A DNA stretch of 64,000 nucleotides from Methylobacterium sp. WL1. GTDB lineage: Bacteria; Pseudomonadota; Alphaproteobacteria; Rhizobiales; Beijerinckiaceae. Positions 52,327-61,912 of the stretch are shown here, in pieces. The DNA lies in contig NZ_CP042823.1 of assembly GCF_008000895.1 (NCBI RefSeq), forward strand, positions 4,195,001 to 4,259,000, given 5' to 3'. The notes beneath the pieces are model-generated. The model saw only the letters and a program-made list of their open reading frames with translations. It ran no database searches and had not been told where the DNA came from. Position 1 is the stretch's first letter. The number at the start of each line of letters is the position of its first letter. Made by a program: the position numbers and the translations under genes.

Positions 52327-54306
52327 ATGGAGATTCTCTCGGGTCATGGGTTCGGTCTGGTCGTCCGCCACGCCATACCCTTCGCGGCGATCGCGGCTGC
52401 CACGCTTCTGCGCTTCCTGGCGCCGCTCGATACGGCCCCGTTCCTCCTGTACCTGCCTATCGTGTTCCTCGTCGCGCTTGCTCTTGGCCGAGGGCCGGGC
52501 GTCCTCGCGATGGCGGCCTCCCTGCTGGCGGCCGCATGGTTCTTCCGCCGGTCCGACGACACGGTCGGGCTGGATTCCGGGCAGGTCGTAGCCCTGGTGC
52601 AGTATCTCGTCGTCGGGCTCGCCATGGTCTGGGTATGCGATGCGTTGCGCCGCTCGATGGTCGAGCGTGAGGAGGTGCTCGGACGCATCGACGCCGCCAA
52701 TGCCGGCCTTCGGGCAAGCCAGGCGGCGTTGGAGGATGCGCGTCGCGACGCCGAAGCCGCCCGCGAGGCTGCCGAGGATGCCAACCGGGCCAAGAGCAGC
52801 TTTCTCGCCAACATGAGCCACGAGCTGCGGACGCCGCTATCCGCCGTGATCGGCTACTCGGAGATGTTGGAGGAGGAAGCGGAGGAGCTCGGGCAAGACG
52901 GCCTGCTCAAGGACCTCGGAAAGATCAAGTCGAACGCCAAGCACCTGCTCGGGCTGATCAACGACGTGCTCGACCTGTCGAAGGTCGAGGCGGACAAGAT
53001 GGAGACCTACGCCGAGGACATCGACGTCGAGGCGTTCGTGCGCGACGCCGCCGGCACCGTCGAGGCCCTGGTGGCCAACAAGGGCAACCGCCTCGTGCTC
53101 GATCTGAGCGAAGGGCTCGCCGTCGCGCGAACCGACGCGACCAAGTTGCGCCAGTGCCTGTTCAACCTGATGTCCAACGCCGCGAAGTTCACCGAGGCCG
53201 GGACCATCATCCTGCGCGCGCACCGCGAACCGGATGAGAACGGCGACCGCCTCGTCTTCTCGGTTCAGGACACGGGCATCGGCATGAGCCCGGAGCAGGT
53301 CGAACGGCTCTTCCAGCGCTTCGTCCAGGCCGACGACAGCACGACCCGCAAGTACGGCGGGACCGGGTTGGGCCTGGCCCTGACGAAGGCTTTCACTCAA
53401 CTCCTCGGCGGCGACGTCACCGTCACGAGCGAGGTCGGCAACGGCACCTGCTTCACCCTTGTCGTGCCAGCGACCCTTCCGGAACCCGATGGCTCGGACG
53501 TGATCGAGGGGCCGGCGTCGGACGAGGCCACCGGCCCGGGCGCGCGCGGCTTAGTCCTGGTCATCGACGACGAGGCGAGCCAGCGCGACCTCATGGGCCG
53601 GTTCCTGACGCGGCAGGGGTTCTCTGTGCGCACGGCCGGGGATGGGCGCACCGGCCTGGACCTGGCGCGTAGCCTCGCACCGCGCGTGATCCTGCTCGAC
53701 GTGATGATGCCGGAGGTGGACGGCTGGACGGTGCTCACCACGCTCAAGGGTGACCCGGCCACTCGGGACATCCCGGTGGTGATGGTGAGCTTCGTCGCCG
53801 ACGCGGCACTCGGCGCCTCGCTCGGGGCAGCGGACGCGGTGCCGAAGCCGGTGGACTGGGCACGGCTCAAGGGCGTCCTCGACCGGCTCGGGGCGGGGGC
53901 TGGGGACGTGCTCGTCGTCGACGACGACGCCGACATGCGCGAGCGGCTCCGCGCCGTGCTCGAACGCAACGGGTGGTCGGTGCGCGAGGCCGGAGACGGG
54001 GCCGAGGCGTTGGACAGGGTCCGCGAGGCGACGCCGCGCTTGGTTCTCCTCGACCTCACCATGCCGGTGATGGACGGCTTCTCGTTCCTCCATCGCCTCA
54101 GGGGCATGCCGGAATGCGCCGAGATCCCGGTCGTCGTACTGAGCGCACGCGACGTCACCACCGCCGAACGGAGACAACTCGCGGAGGCCGACAGTGTCCT
54201 GCGCAAAGGCGACGCCAGCCTTCAGGACATCGCCACCGAACTCCGCAAGCTCGACGACCGCCAAGCGGACGGTGGGGAACGTGTCCCGAACCGAGGCACC
54301 TCGTAG
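52327..54306 (+). CDS. Hybrid sensor histidine kinase with two receiver domains
   Basis: A 659-residue membrane kinase. Residues 10-105 hold four hydrophobic helices of the DUF4118 type (AIPFAAIAAATLLRFLA, FLLYLPIVFLVALALG). A coiled linker leads to the HisKA box (SHELRTPL, about 164) and the HATPase domain with NLMSNAAKF, DTGIGM and GGTGLGLAL. Two receiver domains follow, with phospho-acceptor Asp in LLDVMMPEVDG (about 463) and LLDLTMPVMDG (about 580). It likely passes phosphate through this relay to a downstream protein. The ATG at 52327 is used; the frame begins at a TTG 4 codons earlier. Confidence 0.93.
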   Translation: MEILSGHGFGLVVRHAIPFAAIAAATLLRFLAPLDTAPFLLYLPIVFLVALALGRGPGVLAMAASLLAAAWFFRRSDDTVGLDSGQVVALVQYLVVGLAMVWVCDALRRSMVEREEVLGRIDAANAGLRASQAALEDARRDAEAAREAAEDANRAKSSFLANMSHELRTPLSAVIGYSEMLEEEAEELGQDGLLKDLGKIKSNAKHLLGLINDVLDLSKVEADKMETYAEDIDVEAFVRDAAGTVEALVANKGNRLVLDLSEGLAVARTDATKLRQCLFNLMSNAAKFTEAGTIILRAHREPDENGDRLVFSVQDTGIGMSPEQVERLFQRFVQADDSTTRKYGGTGLGLALTKAFTQLLGGDVTVTSEVGNGTCFTLVVPATLPEPDGSDVIEGPASDEATGPGARGLVLVIDDEASQRDLMGRFLTRQGFSVRTAGDGRTGLDLARSLAPRVILLDVMMPEVDGWTVLTTLKGDPATRDIPVVMVSFVADAALGASLGAADAVPKPVDWARLKGVLDRLGAGAGDVLVVDDDADMRERLRAVLERNGWSVREAGDGAEALDRVREATPRLVLLDLTMPVMDGFSFLHRLRGMPECAEIPVVVLSARDVTTAERRQLAEADSVLRKGDASLQDIATELRKLDDRQADGGERVPNRGTS

Positions 54307-54409
54307 CCTCGCGGGACATGCTTCCCTATCTCGGACGGCGGCTGGCGGTCCTTGCGGCCGAACGTGACGGTTGGAGCGTGTTGTGCTCTGTTGATTGAGG
54401 GACACGCCG

Positions 54410-55894
54410 ATGATCGACGAAGCACACCACACGCAGATGCGGCAGATCGTGGCCGGCCTGTCTGAGGGCGTGATCCTGATCGAGCCGGATCAGACGATCG
54501 CATACGCGAATGCCGCCGCCGTGATGATGCATGGCGTTGCGGATGCGAGCGATCTCGGCGCTACCGTGTCCGAGTACCGCGCGAACTTCACGCTGCACTA
54601 CCGCAATCACCGGGAGATCGGACCGCTGCAGCATCCCCTCGATCGCGTGCTCGCTGGCGAGGTGTTTCGCGACGTCGTGGTCGAGTTGGTTCCGACCCGA
54701 AATCCATCGCACAGGTGGATGCACCGCATCCGCAGCTTGGTGACCACGGATGCGGATGGCACGCCGACCGGCCTTGCCCTGGTGATGCAGGATGTGAGCG
54801 AGCGCTACCAAGCCGAGGCCCGGTTCGAGCGCATGTTCAACGCAAACCCTGCCCCGGCGATCATCTGCCGGATCGCCGATCTGCGCTTCGTGCGGGTCAA
54901 CCACGGCTTCCTCGACCTCACCGGCTACCATCGGGACGACGTGCTCGGACGGACTTTCTGCGAGATCGATCTGCTGCGCGAGGCCGAGCGGCGGGAGATG
55001 GCGATCCATCGCCTGCACGCGGGCCACACCATTCCGCAAATGGAAGCGCAACTCGCAACGCCGTGCGGGAAGGGGCGCTACGTCATCGTGGCCGGGCACG
55101 CGATCGAGATGCCGGGCCCGGGCGGTACCGAGCCATGCATGCTGTTCACCTTCGCCGACCTGGAGGATCGCCGGAAAGCCGAGATGTCCCTGCGCCATAG
55201 CGAGGAGCGCTTTGCCAAGGCCTTCGACCTCTCACCGGTGCCGAGCGCATTGATGAGTGCGGACGGGTTGCAGATCACCAGCGTCAACCAGGCCTTCGTG
55301 ACCGCGTTCGGACACGCCCCCGAGAGTGTGGACGGCCAATCGCTCGCGGATCTCGCGCTTTGGGTCGATCGCGCCGAGCAGCGCAAGTTCTCACGCGATC
55401 TGAGGCGGCTTGGCGGTGTGCGGGGCTTCGAGGCCGTGTTGCAGGATGCGGCAGGGGTTGAGATCGACTGCCTGGTCTCGGCCGAGCAGGTGATCATCAA
55501 CGGCGAGGCCTGCGTGCTGTGCGTCCTACAGGACATCACCGGCCGCAAGCGCTCGGAGCGCGAGCTGATCACCGCGATCGAGGCGGTGATGGCGGACGCA
55601 TCGTGGTTCAGCCATGGGGTGATCGACAAGTTGGCGACCCTGCGCAACCCGGCACGCTCCGGCCGGCCATCGGTTGCGGTCGAGAACCTGACGATCCGCG
55701 AGCGGGACATGCTCACCCGGATCTGCCAGGGCGCCACCGACCGGGAGATCGGCGCCGAGCTGAAGCTGTCGCCGAACACGGTACGCAACCATGTCTCGGC
55801 GCTCTACCGCAAGCTCGGGGTCAACCGTCGCAGCGCCGTTCTGGTGTGGGCGCAGGAACGTGGGATTGGTGCGACCACGCAGCGCCAGCGCTGA
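54410..55894 (+). CDS. LuxR-family regulator with three PAS domains
   Basis: A 494-residue protein. Three PAS-type domains cover about residues 5-135, 140-270 and 275-395 (IEPDQTIAYANAAAVM; RIADLRFVRVNHGFLDLTGY; GLQITSVNQAFVTAFG). A LuxR-type HTH ends the protein (NLTIRERDMLTRICQGATDR, SPNTVRNHVSALYRKLGVN). It lies 100 bases after the hybrid kinase on the same strand. It is a cytoplasmic signal sensor and transcription factor; the PAS ligands are unknown. GAGG lies 9 bases before the ATG. Confidence 0.9.
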   Translation: MIDEAHHTQMRQIVAGLSEGVILIEPDQTIAYANAAAVMMHGVADASDLGATVSEYRANFTLHYRNHREIGPLQHPLDRVLAGEVFRDVVVELVPTRNPSHRWMHRIRSLVTTDADGTPTGLALVMQDVSERYQAEARFERMFNANPAPAIICRIADLRFVRVNHGFLDLTGYHRDDVLGRTFCEIDLLREAERREMAIHRLHAGHTIPQMEAQLATPCGKGRYVIVAGHAIEMPGPGGTEPCMLFTFADLEDRRKAEMSLRHSEERFAKAFDLSPVPSALMSADGLQITSVNQAFVTAFGHAPESVDGQSLADLALWVDRAEQRKFSRDLRRLGGVRGFEAVLQDAAGVEIDCLVSAEQVIINGEACVLCVLQDITGRKRSERELITAIEAVMADASWFSHGVIDKLATLRNPARSGRPSVAVENLTIRERDMLTRICQGATDREIGAELKLSPNTVRNHVSALYRKLGVNRRSAVLVWAQERGIGATTQRQR

Positions 55895-56055
55895 GACGAG
55901 CCAAAACCGTGACGAAACTACCAAGGCGATTTGGTACAATTGTACTTTATGTGAATCGTCGGAACTTCGAGTAGGATACCTAATTACGCAGTGGTAGCTC
56001 TGCTCAAGCGAGCATCTCGAAAGATCATCCCTCGGGCTGATATGAGGAGATCCGC

Positions 56056-56238
56056 TTGGCTGGGCGTCGGAAGGTGCTCTCACCCGACCATACCCGTGCG
56101 CTGATTAAAGAAGCCATCGGCATCATCGAGGGCGACCACGCGATCCAGGCGGAAGCCGCCGCCGAGATCGCCGCCATCGAAGCTGCACACACGTTGTCGA
56201 TCCCCAAAGCAAGACCGAAGCGCTCGACCCACAGGTGA
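56056..56238 (+). CDS. Small helical protein, TTG start
   Basis: A 60-residue frame beginning at TTG (AGRRKVLSPDHTRALIKEAI...), rich in Ala, Glu and Ile, almost certainly one long helix. GAGGAG lies 6 bases before the TTG, which is why this start is accepted. It precedes the stress operon. Function unknown. Confidence 0.5.
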   Translation: MAGRRKVLSPDHTRALIKEAIGIIEGDHAIQAEAAAEIAAIEAAHTLSIPKARPKRSTHR

Positions 56239-56342
56239 TGCTGGGCCGCGAGTAGGCGCGCGGGCTGCACTCAGCCTCTGCACGCCGTCAGCATGTCCGC
56301 AGAGGCAGGCCCCCACCCAACTGCATGAATTGGAACTGCACC

Positions 56343-56603
56343 ATGTCCCTCCTCGCCTGGATCGTCCTCGGCCTGATCGCCGGCTTTATCGGCAGCAAGA
56401 TCGTCAACAACACCGGTCAGGGGCTCGTCGTCGACATCCTGCTCGGCGTCGTCGGCGCCGTCGTCGGCGGCTTCCTGTTCAACCAGTTCGGCCAGCCCGG
56501 CGTCTCCGGGGTGAACCTCTACAGCCTGCTCGTCGCCGTCGTCGGCGCGGTGCTGCTGCTGTGGCTCTATCACGCCCTCGCAGGCCGCCGCCGGGTCCTG
56601 TGA
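56343..56603 (+). CDS. GlsB/YeaQ/YmgE family stress membrane protein
   Basis: An 86-residue membrane protein with three hydrophobic helices and the family's Gly-rich pattern (WIVLGLIAGFIGSKIVNNTG, DILLGVVGAVVGGFLF). It is an inner-membrane protein of the transglycosylase-associated/GlsB family, induced by stress in other bacteria. The start at 56343 (MSLLAWIVLG) is the usual one. It opens the stress cluster. Confidence 0.88.
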   Translation: MSLLAWIVLGLIAGFIGSKIVNNTGQGLVVDILLGVVGAVVGGFLFNQFGQPGVSGVNLYSLLVAVVGAVLLLWLYHALAGRRRVL

Positions 56604-56675
56604 TCCGGCCAAACCCGCTTCCGCCGGCAGCGGCCGAAGACTGCCCTTACAATTCCTGACGAGAGAGTTCCGACT

Positions 56676-57632
56676 ATGGCGTTGTCTCCTGATACCACCC
56701 GTCCGGCCTACGACCGCGACCTTCCCACCACCAGCCTCGCCACCCCGGCCGAGGACATGCGAACGATGGCGCTGCACTCCGTCTCCTGGGGCGCCGTGAT
56801 CGCCGGCGCCGTGATCGCGCTGGTCGCCCAGGTCATCCTCAACATGGTCGGGCTCGGCATCGGGCTGTCGACCGTCGACCCAGCCGGCAACGGCACCCCG
56901 ACCGCTGGTAGCCTGTCGTCGGGCGCCGGGATCTGGTTCGTGATCTCCGGCATCCTCGCCGCCACCGCGGGCGGTTGGCTCGCCGGGCGGCTATCGGGCA
57001 AGCCCGCCAACACCACCACCGCCTACCACGGCCTGCTCGCCTGGGCGGTCTCGACGCTCGTCGTCGTGTACCTGCTGTCCTCCGCGGTCGGCGGCATCGT
57101 CAGCGGCGCATCGAGTGCCGTGTCGAGCACGCTGGGCGGCGCCGGAAACCTGATCGGCGGTTCGGTGAAGACCGCCGCGCAGACCGCAGGCCCCTCGCTG
57201 CCCGGCATGGACAACCCGTTCTCGAACATCGAGAGCAAGGTCCGCAACGGCACCGGCAACGACCCGGAGGCCCTGAAGAACGCCGCCGTCAGCGCCATGC
57301 GCGCCGCCGTGACCGGTGATGGCGCCCAGCAGAAGGACGCCCAGGAGAAGGCCGCCCAGGCCTTGGCCAAGGCGCAGAACATCCCGGTCGAGCAGGCCCG
57401 GACCCAGGTCGCCGATTACACCAAGCAGTTCAACGACACCGTCGCCCAGACCAAGGAGCAGGCCAAGCAAGCGGCCGACACCGCCGCACGCGTCGGCTCG
57501 CAGGGCGCGCTCTACGGTGCCCTGGCGCTGATCCTGGGTGCGCTGTCGGCCTTCTTCGCTGGCCGTGGTGCGGCCGTCGATCCGGTGCTCACCCGGACCG
57601 CCCCCGTCGTCACGACCCAGCGTCGGGGCTGA
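56676..57632 (+). CDS. Membrane protein with long helical periplasmic or cytoplasmic part
   Basis: A 318-residue protein with hydrophobic segments at about residues 40-62, 85-105, 113-135 and 285-308, and a long Ala/Gln/Lys-rich helical region between (GDGAQQKDAQEKAAQALAKA). It is present in Methylobacterium as a PhnA-like protein by annotation habit, but no PhnA domain is visible here. GAGAGAG precedes the ATG. It may be an envelope structural protein of the stress cluster. Confidence 0.7.
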   Translation: MALSPDTTRPAYDRDLPTTSLATPAEDMRTMALHSVSWGAVIAGAVIALVAQVILNMVGLGIGLSTVDPAGNGTPTAGSLSSGAGIWFVISGILAATAGGWLAGRLSGKPANTTTAYHGLLAWAVSTLVVVYLLSSAVGGIVSGASSAVSSTLGGAGNLIGGSVKTAAQTAGPSLPGMDNPFSNIESKVRNGTGNDPEALKNAAVSAMRAAVTGDGAQQKDAQEKAAQALAKAQNIPVEQARTQVADYTKQFNDTVAQTKEQAKQAADTAARVGSQGALYGALALILGALSAFFAGRGAAVDPVLTRTAPVVTTQRRG

Positions 57633-57634
57633 CG

Positions 57635-58132
57635 GTGAGCGACCCCGTCGTCATCGAGCCGCAACACCTCGGTTCACGAGGCGAGGAGGCGACGGAGGTC
57701 GCCATAGGTGAGCACGTCACGCTGCCGCTGATCGCCGAGACCGCCCGCATCGACAAGCGGGCGGTGGAGACCGGGCGGATCCGGGTCTCGACCCGAACCG
57801 AGACCACCGACCAGGTCCTGCGCGAGACCCTGCGTAGCGACATGGTCGGGGTCACCCGGGTGCCGATCGACCGGACCCTGGCCGAGGGCGAGACGCCACC
57901 GGTGGTCCGTGAGGAGAACGGGGTGACCATCATCCCGGTCCTGGAAGAGATCCTCGTCGTCGAGAAGCGCCTCGTCCTGCGGGAGGAGGTGCATGTCCGC
58001 CAGACCACGGCGGGCGAGGACGTCGAGATGCCGGTGACGCTGCGCAGGCAGCAAGCCGTGATCGAACGCGTGTCCCCCGAGGGGCACGTCACGGCCCTAT
58101 CCCCCACGCCCTCATCGGAGATCGAACCATGA
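57635..58132 (+). CDS. YsnF/AvaK domain protein (DUF2382)
   Basis: A 165-residue protein starting at GTG just after the previous stop. It contains a repeated strand pattern typical of DUF2382: IAETARIDKRAVETGRIRV, then ILVVEKRLVLREEVHVRQ. Cyanobacterial and Bacillus relatives are stress-associated. The last codons overlap the next gene by ATGA, so translation is coupled. No catalytic residues are known for the family. Confidence 0.8.
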   Translation: MSDPVVIEPQHLGSRGEEATEVAIGEHVTLPLIAETARIDKRAVETGRIRVSTRTETTDQVLRETLRSDMVGVTRVPIDRTLAEGETPPVVREENGVTIIPVLEEILVVEKRLVLREEVHVRQTTAGEDVEMPVTLRRQQAVIERVSPEGHVTALSPTPSSEIEP

Positions 58133-59016
58133 CCCAGACCATCACCGCCATGTACGACACCTACCCCGAGGCGACCGCCGCCAAGGCGAAGCTCGTCGCC
58201 CTCGGCATCCCCGAGGTCGGCGTCCGGATCCTGTCCGGCAGCGAGGCCGGTACCGCTGGCACGACGACGCACGAGGAAGGCATGTGGGGCTCGCTGAAGG
58301 AGTTCTTCATGCCGGAGGAGGATCGCCACGTTCATGCCGAGGGCCTGCACCGCGGCGGCACCATGCTTACCGCGACCGTCGAGGACGGATACGCCGAGCG
58401 GACCTACGACATCCTGGAGGAGCACGGCTCGATAAACATGGACGAGCGCGAGGCCTCCTGGCGCAAGGACGGTTGGAGCGGCCAGGCGACCGGTGCGCCG
58501 GCGATGGCCGCTTCCATCCCAGGCTCGACGGGGACCACCGGCCTGCATGCGGCTGGATCCACCGAGTCCGTCGCCACCCACGGCACGGCCCAGGGCACCG
58601 AATACATCCCGGTGGTCGAGGAGCGCCTCAACGTCGGCAAGCGCATGGTCGACAGCGGCCGCGTCCGTGTGCGGTCCTACGCTGCCGAGAAGGCGGTGAG
58701 CGAGAACGTCACGCTGCGGGACGAGACCGTGCACGTCGACCGGCGCGTGGTCGACCGTGCGGTCACGCCGGGCGACATGGCGCTGTTCGAGGACAAGGTC
58801 ATCGAAGCCACCGAGATGCGTGAGCAGGCGGTGGTCTCGAAGGAAGCCCGCGTCGTCGGCGAAGTCGGCATCCGCAAGGAGGCGGCCGACCGCGTCGAGA
58901 CCGTGACCGACAAGGTGCGCCACACCGAGGTCGAGGTCACCGACGAGCGCGGCAACGTCGAGCGTACCGGTACGGCCGGCACCGCCACCGGGACCGTCCC
59001 GCACAAGCCGGTCTGA
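58129..59016 (+). CDS. YsnF-type stress protein with N-terminal YflT-like domain
   Basis: A 295-residue protein. Residues 1-110 resemble the general-stress 17M/YflT domain ([20 protein letters not shown], a small alpha-beta fold). A Thr/Gly-rich linker leads to a C-terminal DUF2382 domain ([39 protein letters not shown]). It overlaps the preceding shorter DUF2382 gene by ATGA. Two DUF2382 genes in series suggest paralogues that work together in the stress response. Confidence 0.85.
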   Translation: MTQTITAMYDTYPEATAAKAKLVALGIPEVGVRILSGSEAGTAGTTTHEEGMWGSLKEFFMPEEDRHVHAEGLHRGGTMLTATVEDGYAERTYDILEEHGSINMDEREASWRKDGWSGQATGAPAMAASIPGSTGTTGLHAAGSTESVATHGTAQGTEYIPVVEERLNVGKRMVDSGRVRVRSYAAEKAVSENVTLRDETVHVDRRVVDRAVTPGDMALFEDKVIEATEMREQAVVSKEARVVGEVGIRKEAADRVETVTDKVRHTEVEVTDERGNVERTGTAGTATGTVPHKPV

Positions 59017-59086
59017 GCCTCGCTTCCGGGGGCGGCCTTCGGCCGCCCCAATACCAGTCCACCCCAAACCATCGGACGCCGCGGAC

Positions 59087-59359
59087 ATGTCCCTGCTTCG
59101 CATCCTCACCCTGGCGGCCCTCGTCGCTTTGCCGACCGTCACGGCCGAGGCGCGCGATCTCGGTGTCTCGGAGGAGGCACTGCGGTCGGCTTGTACCGGC
59201 GACTATTTGCGGCTCTGCGCCGGCATCGATCCGAACGGCGACCACGTCGAGGCTTGCTTCCGCGCCAAGATGGCGAGGGTCTCCGAAGGTTGCCGCGGTG
59301 CCATTGCTGGATACCGCGTCCAGGAAACCACGAACGAACGGCGCTCGCAGTCACGATGA
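59087..59359 (+). CDS. Cys-rich exported protein
   Basis: A 90-residue protein with a signal peptide ([20 protein letters not shown]) and cysteines spaced [14 protein letters not shown]...[15 protein letters not shown]. The same spacing occurs in the TGA-interrupted gene at 51506-51742. The mature protein is probably disulfide-linked in the periplasm. Function unknown. Confidence 0.75.
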   Translation: MSLLRILTLAALVALPTVTAEARDLGVSEEALRSACTGDYLRLCAGIDPNGDHVEACFRAKMARVSEGCRGAIAGYRVQETTNERRSQSR

Positions 59360-59387
59360 GCGCGGAACTCACCTTGAGGAGACGATC

Positions 59388-59846
59388 ATGAGTGACGGCT
59401 TTCCTTCCATGACCGCCCTGCTCGGGCTGCTGGCCGTGGCCGGGTTCCAGAACAAGGATAAGATCGCCGAGATGCTCGGCGGCGGCCATGCCGCTTCAGG
59501 ATCAGCGGCCACCCCCGGGCAAACCGGCCTCGGCGGCCTTCTCGGCAACATCGGTGGTGCGCTGGGCGGGGCCGGCGTCGGCAACGTGCTCGGCGGGGGA
59601 CTGGGTCAGTTGGTCGAGAGCTTCCGTCAGAACGGACACGGCGCGGCAGCAGACTCGTGGGTGAACCATGGCCCCAACCACGAGATCGCCCCGCCACAGC
59701 TGCGGCAGGCCATCGGTCCCGACGTCATGGACGCCCTGTCCCGCCAGACCGGCCTCTCGCACGACGAACTACTGTCCAGGCTCTCCCGTGAGCTCCCCTC
59801 GGCGGTCGATCGCTATACCCCCGACGGAAGGCTGCCGGCGCACTGA
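59388..59846 (+). CDS. YidB family protein (DUF937)
   Basis: A 152-residue protein with a Gly-rich middle ([20 protein letters not shown]) and a C-terminal helical domain ([34 protein letters not shown]) that is characteristic of the DUF937/YidB family. GAGGAG precedes the ATG at 59388. It lies between two stress-type genes. No enzymatic role is known. Confidence 0.85.
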   Translation: MSDGFPSMTALLGLLAVAGFQNKDKIAEMLGGGHAASGSAATPGQTGLGGLLGNIGGALGGAGVGNVLGGGLGQLVESFRQNGHGAAADSWVNHGPNHEIAPPQLRQAIGPDVMDALSRQTGLSHDELLSRLSRELPSAVDRYTPDGRLPAH

Positions 59847-59927
59847 CGCTTGCGCCCAGCCCGCTACGACCTTCACCCCGGGCCCTCGGCATACCGCCGT
59901 CCGGTCCGAGAACCCAGGAGAAGAACC

Positions 59928-60290
59928 ATGGACGAGAACCGCATCACCGGCGCCGCGAAGGAATTCGGCGGCAAGGTTCAGGGCGCCGTCGGTGACGTGA
60001 CCGGCGACCGCGAGACCCAGGCCAAGGGCGCCGCCAACGAGGCCAAAGGCAACGTCGAGAACCTGTACGGGCAGGCCAAGGACGCGGTGCGCGACGTGGC
60101 CGACCAAGCCGGCGACCTCGCGCAGGGTGCCCTGAAGCAGGGCCGCGATGCCTTCCCCGACGCCGAGCGCGCCTACCGCCAGGGCGCCGACACGGTGACG
60201 AGCTACGCCAAGGAGTCCCCGCTGATGATGGCGGCGATGGCCGGCGCGCTCGGCTACCTCCTTGCGATGGTCGTCCACGGCCGCCGATAG
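59928..60290 (+). CDS. CsbD-family protein with C-terminal membrane segment
   Basis: A 120-residue protein. Residues 1-60 form the CsbD domain (DENRITGAAKEFGGKVQGAV, DRETQAKGAANEAKGN). A further helical repeat follows, and a hydrophobic tail (MMAAMAGALGYLLAMVVHG). CsbD proteins are general stress proteins of unknown mechanism; the added membrane anchor is common in alphaproteobacteria. AGGAGAAG precedes the ATG. Confidence 0.88.
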   Translation: MDENRITGAAKEFGGKVQGAVGDVTGDRETQAKGAANEAKGNVENLYGQAKDAVRDVADQAGDLAQGALKQGRDAFPDAERAYRQGADTVTSYAKESPLMMAAMAGALGYLLAMVVHGRR

Positions 60291-60335
60291 GTCCGGCCCC
60301 GCCTCCAAAGCGTCCCGCAGGTCAGGAGCAGCACC

Positions 60336-60785
60336 ATGAGCGATCCCATCCGACCTGCGGGTCCGTCCCCCGTCGCCGATGGCCCGATGCAGGCGGCCAG
60401 GTCGCCGGCCGGCTTGGCCGATGCCGTGCGTGACCAGGCCAGCGGCTATGCCGACCGGCGCAAGACCGAGGCGGCCGGCTTCCTCTCCGATCTTGCCCGT
60501 GCGCTGCGTTCGGGCGGCAGCGAACTCGACGGACAGGCACAGGTGAAACCGTTCGTCCAAACGGTCGCCGACAACCTCGATGCCCTCTCCGACCAGGTTG
60601 CGCGACGCGGCTGGCGCGACCTGTATCGCGATGCTGAGGCGGTCGCACGCGGCCATCCGCTGGCGACGGCCCTGGTGGTGGGGGCGCTAGGATACGGCGC
60701 CTTCCACCTGCTGCGGTCCGGCGAAGGCGATGCCTGCAAGTCCCAGGCACCGGAGCGCAAGCAGGCATGGGGCGGGTATCCATGA
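60336..60785 (+). CDS. Nutrient-deprivation-type hypothetical protein
   Basis: A 149-residue helical protein (AGLADAVRDQASGYADRRKT...) with a membrane segment near the end (GHPLATALVVGALGYGAFHL). Similar proteins in rhizobia are annotated as induced by nutrient deprivation. Its stop overlaps the next gene's start by ATGA, so it is part of the operon. No catalytic motif. Confidence 0.7.
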   Translation: MSDPIRPAGPSPVADGPMQAARSPAGLADAVRDQASGYADRRKTEAAGFLSDLARALRSGGSELDGQAQVKPFVQTVADNLDALSDQVARRGWRDLYRDAEAVARGHPLATALVVGALGYGAFHLLRSGEGDACKSQAPERKQAWGGYP

Positions 60786-61189
60786 GCGCAGTCCCACCGC
60801 CACCGCAGGCAAGTCGGCTCCAGGGCCTATTGGCAGAGGCGCTCCGGGCTGCTGGAGAAGTCGTTGGCGCCGAGATCGCCTTATTCCGGCAGGAGGTGGC
60901 CGCCAGCCTGAGAAGCATGATCGTTGGCCTGGCGGCAACGGCCGGCGCGGCGGTATTCGCCGTCGTCGGCTTCCTGGTCCTGGTCGACGCTCTGGTGACG
61001 TGGCTTGCCACTGTCGTCGGCTCGGAAGCGCTCTCCGCCCTGATCGTCGGCGTCGTCTTCCTCGTCGTTGGCATCGTCCTGGCACTGATCACGAAAAGCC
61101 TGTTCTCATTTGGCGCACTCGTCCCGACCCGGACGGGCCGCCAGCTCCGGCAGGACGCTACCGTCGTCAAGGAGCACGTGGACGCATGA
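60782..61189 (+). CDS. Holin-X type membrane protein
   Basis: A 135-residue protein with two pairs of hydrophobic segments (SMIVGLAATAGAAVFAVVGF, ALIVGVVFLVVGIVLALITK) and charged ends. It resembles the phage-holin-superfamily (holin-X) proteins found in bacterial stress operons. The start at 60782 (MSAVPPPPQ) overlaps the previous gene by ATGA. The name does not imply lysis activity. Confidence 0.7.
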   Translation: MSAVPPPPQASRLQGLLAEALRAAGEVVGAEIALFRQEVAASLRSMIVGLAATAGAAVFAVVGFLVLVDALVTWLATVVGSEALSALIVGVVFLVVGIVLALITKSLFSFGALVPTRTGRQLRQDATVVKEHVDA

Positions 61190-61551
61190 CGAGCGACGCC
61201 GATGCGCTGGAGCGCGAGATCGAGGCGAGCCGCGGCCGCCTGGACCGGACATTGGACAGGCTCACGCAGCGCCTGACCCCCACCGGCATCGTCGAGGACA
61301 TGCTCGGCACCGTCCGACGCGACGCGACCGGAGCCGGCCTGTACGACGGCGCTCTGGAGGCGGTCCGCCGCAATCCGGTGCCGGTGCTTATGATGTGCCT
61401 CGGTGCCGTGATGCTGCTCAAGGGGAACGGGCAGCGCCCAGCCACCGCATATCGTGCCGTTCGTGACCCCGACCGACACGCTCCTTCGACCAAGGGGATT
61501 GGTCCGATCCGGGCCCGGACGTACGCGATCCCGAAGCCGTCGGGACCGTAG
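61186..61551 (+). CDS. DUF3618 family protein
   Basis: A 121-residue protein. Its N-terminus (ALEREIEASRGRLDRTLDRL) is the DUF3618 signature and a hydrophobic segment follows (PVPVLMMCLGAVMLL). It overlaps the holin-X gene by ATGA. Such pairs (holin-X then DUF3618) are common in alphaproteobacterial envelope-stress operons. Function unknown. Confidence 0.8.
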   Translation: MTSDADALEREIEASRGRLDRTLDRLTQRLTPTGIVEDMLGTVRRDATGAGLYDGALEAVRRNPVPVLMMCLGAVMLLKGNGQRPATAYRAVRDPDRHAPSTKGIGPIRARTYAIPKPSGP

Positions 61552-61568
61552 GGATCGGGAGCCCTAAC

Positions 61569-61880
61569 ATGACCGTTCTGCATACGCCGATCCACGCCGG
61601 CGGCAACGACGACCACTGGTTCCTCTGCCAAGGCGAGGATCCGGCAGACGTGTTCGTCTACCATGAGCCGAACGTGCTCTCCGGCGGGTCTCCGTCCCGG
61701 ATCGAGCTTGCCGCCTTCCTTGTCTCTGGGAGCGGATCGCCGGAGCACCGTGCGCTCCTGACGATGATCGGCTCCCTGGTCGAGGCCGGGCATGCCGGCT
61801 CGACCGCTTCCGTCCGCGGCCCCGGGCCCGGTGCCGCCGGTGCCGAACCGACCCCCGGCGAGGCCGCCGCCTCGATCTGA
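61569..61880 (+). CDS. Hypothetical protein
   Basis: A 103-residue protein (MTVLHTPIHAGGNDDHWFLC...) with a folded first 75 residues and a disordered Gly/Pro tail. It follows the DUF3618 gene by 17 bases. No family recognised. Confidence 0.65.
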   Translation: MTVLHTPIHAGGNDDHWFLCQGEDPADVFVYHEPNVLSGGSPSRIELAAFLVSGSGSPEHRALLTMIGSLVEAGHAGSTASVRGPGPGAAGAEPTPGEAAASI

Positions 61881-61912
61881 CCCATACGCCCCTCCAAGAC
61901 CGCGAGACCGCC

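Noticed and set aside
57610..59142. A 510-codon minus-strand frame
   Set aside because: It lies opposite two DUF2382 genes with good starts and overlaps; no family resemblance on the minus strand.
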